From Antedon mediterranea (lineage: Eukaryota > Echinodermata > Crinoidea > Comatulida > Antedonidae), in NCBI RefSeq assembly GCF_964355755.1, contig NC_092671.1:20426001-20490000 (forward strand): a DNA stretch of 64,000 nt, given 5' to 3'. This document shows, piece after piece, positions 54,601 to 60,600 of this stretch (its first letter is position 1; each line of letters begins with the position of its first letter). A program made the position numbers and the translations under genes. The notes beneath the pieces were generated by a model that saw only the letters and a program-made list of their open reading frames with translations, searched no databases and was not told where the DNA came from.

Positions 54601-57600
54601 ACAAAGAATTATCACGCACCCTACTCTTTCAAGTTTGTACAACCTATCATGCAGTATTATTACTAAATTAGGCCTAGTAAAAACTAGAACTCAATACAAA
54701 AAACCTGTTAATATAGGGTCCATCAAAAGTGAATATTGCACTCATCAGCTAGGAAAACAATAGTGTAATACCCTCAACATATTAAAGGAACTCAACTTGG
54801 TTATCTCATTAAACAAACAACTGAATAATGTAATGTAATGGGAAATAAAATTCCTGTTATTTTGGGAATCCCGAAAACCATCTGGAAATCTGGATTTTTA
54901 TCGGGATATCATTTTCGGGATTCCCGAAATAACAGGAATCCAGACTATAATTTAAACGATCCCGTTTGGGGTTTTTAATCTGTTATTCAGGATATTTATT
55001 AGGATATTGTTTTTGTTTGGTTACGGTCAGTTAAATAATGATTGAACCAATTAACAATGTCTAAATCAGCATTAAAATATGACAACATATATGCCTTTGT
55101 CAATTGCTTCAATCCAGTCTTCAGTTTTATACATTAATCAAAGCATTAAGGAGTGAGAGTTTAAATAAGGAAAAATTAATTTTAAAAATAGTTTTTTAGA
55201 AAGAGATGGTAAAATGGATATGGGTCGATAATTGCAAGGATCCATGTTACTTGTAAAGATTGGACAAATTTTAGCACTGGAAAATTACTGTACTGTAGTA
55301 CAGTAGGCAGCGGGACGATTTGGCCCTGATACGATTTGGCCCTGAGACGAGTCGGCACACTTAAATTTATCGTCTTTGATATCAATTTTATAACCATAAA
55401 ATAAGCTTTTCCCCAAACTTTATTTTCAGAGAGACTATGGGGTAGTACTACTAGAGATAAAGATGCAATAAAGCAAACATTTTGAAATTTCAAATACGCG
55501 TACTCGCATAATTTTTTGCGTAGCACGCTATTTTTATCATGTCAAAAGTTGCTTCATGTATTATGAAATACAATTCGTTGAAAAATCATTTTTTGCTTAG
55601 AATTTATGAGCAACATCGCGCTTAACTTACGCTGCGCAACTCTTAAGTCATATACAAAGTTCCCTGCACATCTACAGTTTAAGGTCACTCTTCTGACAAA
55701 GTTATACGATGTTATGTCCACAAAGTGCGGATAACCAATTATTGCCAACATAAAAAAGCAGATCAAATCAGATAGTTCATTTCATTACACTTGCATTCAA
55801 AATATTGCTACACTGCAACTAGTCTGACCAATCTTTGCAAAAATTAATTTTATTAATCGTTTATTCTCATTTTAACAGTATTAATTTGATTATTACAGTA
55901 TTATAATTATATTTATAAAAATCATAACATTAATGATCAAATAACCACAGATCTAATAGTTTTTTAACTTTGAATTTATTTAGTAACTACCTGTGACGTA
56001 TATTATTTTGACTTTCAGGCTAATGCAATGATGAATGTGTTTATTTGCATTGTGTATGATTAAATTAATAAGATGTTTTACAGAATGTGATAAAACATCA
56101 GTTTTTATGTTAAATGTTAGTTTTTGTTTGGTTTTACAGGCACATTTTTTGATTGGTCAATATCTACATTTGACCCTTAATTGCAAAAGATTTGTTTTAA
56201 TTAGATGGCTGAATAGGTACCTCTATCCATAAAAATATATTAAAAGACCAAATTTGCTTTAAAAATTGGTTATACAGTACTATATATAATTATAATACAT
56301 TGTTATAAAAGGTCAATTTTGAACTTTGACTCCTTATATCTCAAAAACACTTCTTACCTTGATCGATTTGAATGGCGATACTCCCCTTCTGCCACCGGAC
56401 TAGTAAGATGATAATGCTAGGACTGGCCTAGCCTACATACAATACATTTTAAATATATAATAGCAGATATTACCTTTTTTATAGGTATTATAACATTTGA
56501 GACTCTCCTTAACTAAATTTTTCTCTCAGGGCTAAAAATATAATTCCTCTGGTTCATCTCAAATTTTATATTACACCTCAACGTAAGCAATTTCTGTTTA
56601 TATATGTATATATCTATATTAAAAATATTGAAATATCTTACATAGACTTGAAGTGTATATGATCTGAAAGCCTCCATCAGTTAATGATGCATCACTGTGA
56701 AACTTAATCCAGGCATACGGACCAATAGTGATTAGTGGAACTGGATTTACTGTACTACAATACCTACCAATTAATGGTGATGTATCAGATAGACCATCAC
56801 GAATCTATTTAAAAAATAAATATTTAAAAAAAACATAAAACTTTAATATGCACATATTAAAAGAAAAATATACTAGATTTAAACTTAAACTTTAAACTGA
56901 CGGGTCTATGTTATCCTATACATTTATTTCAGCAATTTACAAGCCATATAAAAATACATAAGAAAATAAATTAAAATAAAGTTAATTTTTGTTTGGTTGA
57001 AATTGAAGTACAATGCCTGTTGTATTGAATTGCAAGAGCTGAAAGTGCTTTGGTCGTTTCTGAGTACCAAGGGATGTCAACACTGTGACACTCACTAGGA
57101 CATTTACAAGTAAGCTTACTCACTAGGACATTTACAAGTAAGCTTACTCACTTACCTCAAGGTAATCATAATCACAGGTTTCATGATGTTCAAGTTCAAG
57201 TGTGCCAAAAGCAATTGTAATGACTTTCCTCAAATCCACTGTTATGCGCCATACACAGTCCCGATTTGTTGGATAATTTCCAGGGTACCCGGGTGAACGT
57301 ATGACACCATAGTCTTCATTATCTAAATCACCACCACAAACGGGTGCCTTACTGACCCAGTTGACAGTAAATCCATCAGAAGCAACACTGACATCAGATT
57401 TAAACCAAAAATACATTTCATAGGAGGTACTAGTGAGGGTGGGTGGTGGTCGATTTGCATCACAGTATCGACCAAACGAATAATCACTTGCTGTAGGACC
57501 ATCATTAATTTGTAAAAAGTCATATGCGCATTCTGGATGGCTTTCAACACTGAATTGGGGAAAATTAATCTCTACAACAGAGTTGGAATCAACCTCTATA

Positions 57601-60600
57601 ACCCAAGCGCAACTAACACCATGAGGGTAATCACTACCACTCGATGGAAATTGGAATGAACCTGTTTGACTTCTGTAGCGGACATTACAACCTAAAAATT
57701 GTAAAAACAACAATAATAATGGTAATCATAAAAACCTTTTGAAAAACCTACTATATATGTTAAGCTTGAGTTGACAACCAGTTTAACCTAACAATTACAC
57801 AATTTCGAAATAAAACTTTGCATAACATTTCTATTGTAATGTTGTCAGTGCTCAGCCAAGTGCATCAACACAACTGTGGCAATTTATGGTTGCAGATACT
57901 TCAAGTTAACAAGGTCATATTTATGTAACTCAACATCCAGATTTATTCAACTGGATGTATGGAATATATACCAGACATGCCCAAACACTCCACACCGCTC
58001 ATTTCTATAAAAAGGCAAGAAATGTTAACTCGCCTGTATATGCCAATTTAAACAACCCTATGCACATGAATAATTCAATTGTGTAGATACATACTGTAGG
58101 CATATTCTTCACAATTATCTCCAGAATACCCTAATGCACAGGAGCATGTATATCCATTGATTCCATCTGTGCAAGTTCCTTCATTTTGACAAGGATTACT
58201 GCTGCAGTCATTAATATTGTTCTGACAATTATTTCCTTCATATCCTGGCTCGCATATGCAAATATATGTTGATCCAGACACCTAAAGTAAAATTAAATTT
58301 AAAAATAAAAATAATATTGAAGCAAATGATGTTATCAATAATTGTTTATATTAATACAGTGTTTCAATGTAAAATAATAGTACTAAATCCATAAACACAA
58401 TCTAGTGTTAAAAACTCCAACCTGACATCTTCCATTAACGCATGGACTGTTGTCGCATGAACCTGTTGAAGTACATCCATTAGATCCTTCACCATTTCCA
58501 GTATATCCAGGTAAACATGTACATACCCTTCCAGATGGCACTCCTTTAGTCAGAAATAGAAAATAATTGAATATATATCTATATATACAGTTCTGCGGAA
58601 CATATCATCTCGAAACCTAAGCTGCACTGATGAGATCTAAACAGTACAATTTCGGTTGGGGACAGATTTCCTCATGTTATAGTTTCAAATGAATTAATAC
58701 ATTTTTGTTCTGTGCCTGTGGCAGCACTTGCCAACTCTTATGCTATGACGTCATCCAAATTCCCTCACTTGCACTGATGAAGGGCTAGTGTATTTATATA
58801 TATATCCATAGTCACAGAACATGAATTCTAAACCGCACAGTGATATACTGAAACTAAATTAATTAATTTTAAACAATTAAGATATATATAATAACTGTTT
58901 TAATAACAGTATTTAACGTTTATTAGTAAATGAACAGGAGAAGATGGAGGATGTTGAGGTATGGGGAGTGGAGAGGTGAAAGAGTGTTATGGGCTGGAAC
59001 CCTAAATCTAGACACATTTGATGATTTTATTTCCTTACCTTATAATATAAAATGCATGTTCACAATTTGAAACAACAATGAATATATTTGATTAGTGCCC
59101 ATTAATGTTATTTGAGGATTTAATTTAGTTGTGTTTGTTGTCATTAAGCAAAATCACCCACAATAAAACCATCATAATTCAGATGACCTTATAGATAAAC
59201 AGCAACAGGTGTGACTTGTAAAACAATGACCCAAACTTGTTTGTATCTTAGTGATTCTCCTTCAAATAATTTTAAAATACAACCTGACCTATTCAAATTC
59301 AAATATGGTAAATACCTAACACCCTTTTTGCTATTTAAGGAAATATAATAACAGACACAAATCTCGGTAGTGTAATGTTGATATGCTACACATAAAAAAT
59401 TATTATAGACAATGAGAGAACAATTTATTTTGTCACATAAGACAAAGTATTAAGACATACAGAGACTGAAAATTTAATGAGCAGCTAAGTTATGACTTAA
59501 AACACACACCTACATTTTTGGCCAAAAAATAAACACCTTGTTAAATCTATTTTTTGGAGTAGATATCACAGGAATAGATATCAAAGAATTAATTAACTTT
59601 AACGAACCTGGGTTATTAGTACATGTTGCATATGGACTACAGCCACCATTGTCTTGAGAGCATATACCAATGTTGGTACATGTCACACCATCCCCAAAAT
59701 ATCCTGTATAGTTTAAACACAACAACAAATAATTAAAACAAGCAAAATTACCATTACTAGATGATTACTTACATTGCTAGACCATTTAGGTTGTGCCCAC
59801 AGATAGTATAGTAATTTCAGCGTTTAAAAAACTGGCGATTTCAAATGTAAGTACCGCAGGGCAATAATACATGTTGTTGACATGAACGAATAAATAGACA
59901 TAGTGATGTATGTACTCAACTAAAATTAGCACCCTGGGAATTACTTCCGAAAGAGAAGTTTGAGTCAAATTTAAACAAACTTAATTTGTGTTTTGTATGT
60001 AACATTAGGGTTGAGGGATGGGGAAGAGGATGGGTGCAAAGAGAAAACAATTTATATATTCTTGTGTAACGAAATATTAATTGATTTACAAATAATATAC
60101 CACTAAACACAGCAAAACATTGCGATTTAATATTTTGTTGATTGATAGTCGATTGAAATAGTACAGTACATGTAACGATAGTCTGGGTTCTAGACAGTGT
60201 TTTGATTTAATATTAGTAAAAAGATAACTATTTTGGCACATATGGCATTTCATACATATTTGAGCTGAAACACCGTCTTGGCAAACACGTACAAGTCACA
60301 TGGTTTGTCACCAAGAATTCTTGGTGCATACGATGCGCATTCGTCCCATCACAAAGTCGCCCAAATAAAAAGTTGCCCCTCACAAAGTCACCCCTGCACA
60401 GTCCCCCAAGCTAAATACGGTATGATAATCTACGTCATTCTTATCGGATGTTTGTGGTCTGCAAATCGATTTGTATACGCGTCTGCGTTTCAGGACAAAA
60501 ATCGACACGCCGACTGAACCGTGAATCAATCACGTGATAAACCGGAATATGCGAATATCAATTTTGAGGGGATCCAAGTTACAACTAAATAAACGCTTTA

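Noticed and set aside
54177-56402. Clean TTA target duplication for the second Harbinger-like copy
   Set aside because: Flanks read GAA and GTA, so the duplication is not demonstrable here.
429-57691. Several separate CUB-domain genes instead of one
   Set aside because: All exon junctions keep phase across the full set, order alternates first and second halves correctly, and no start, stop or polyadenylation signal separates them.
60278-60517. 79-residue plus-strand frame in a GC-richer stretch
   Set aside because: No domain, no matching splice sites found, single species view gives no support.
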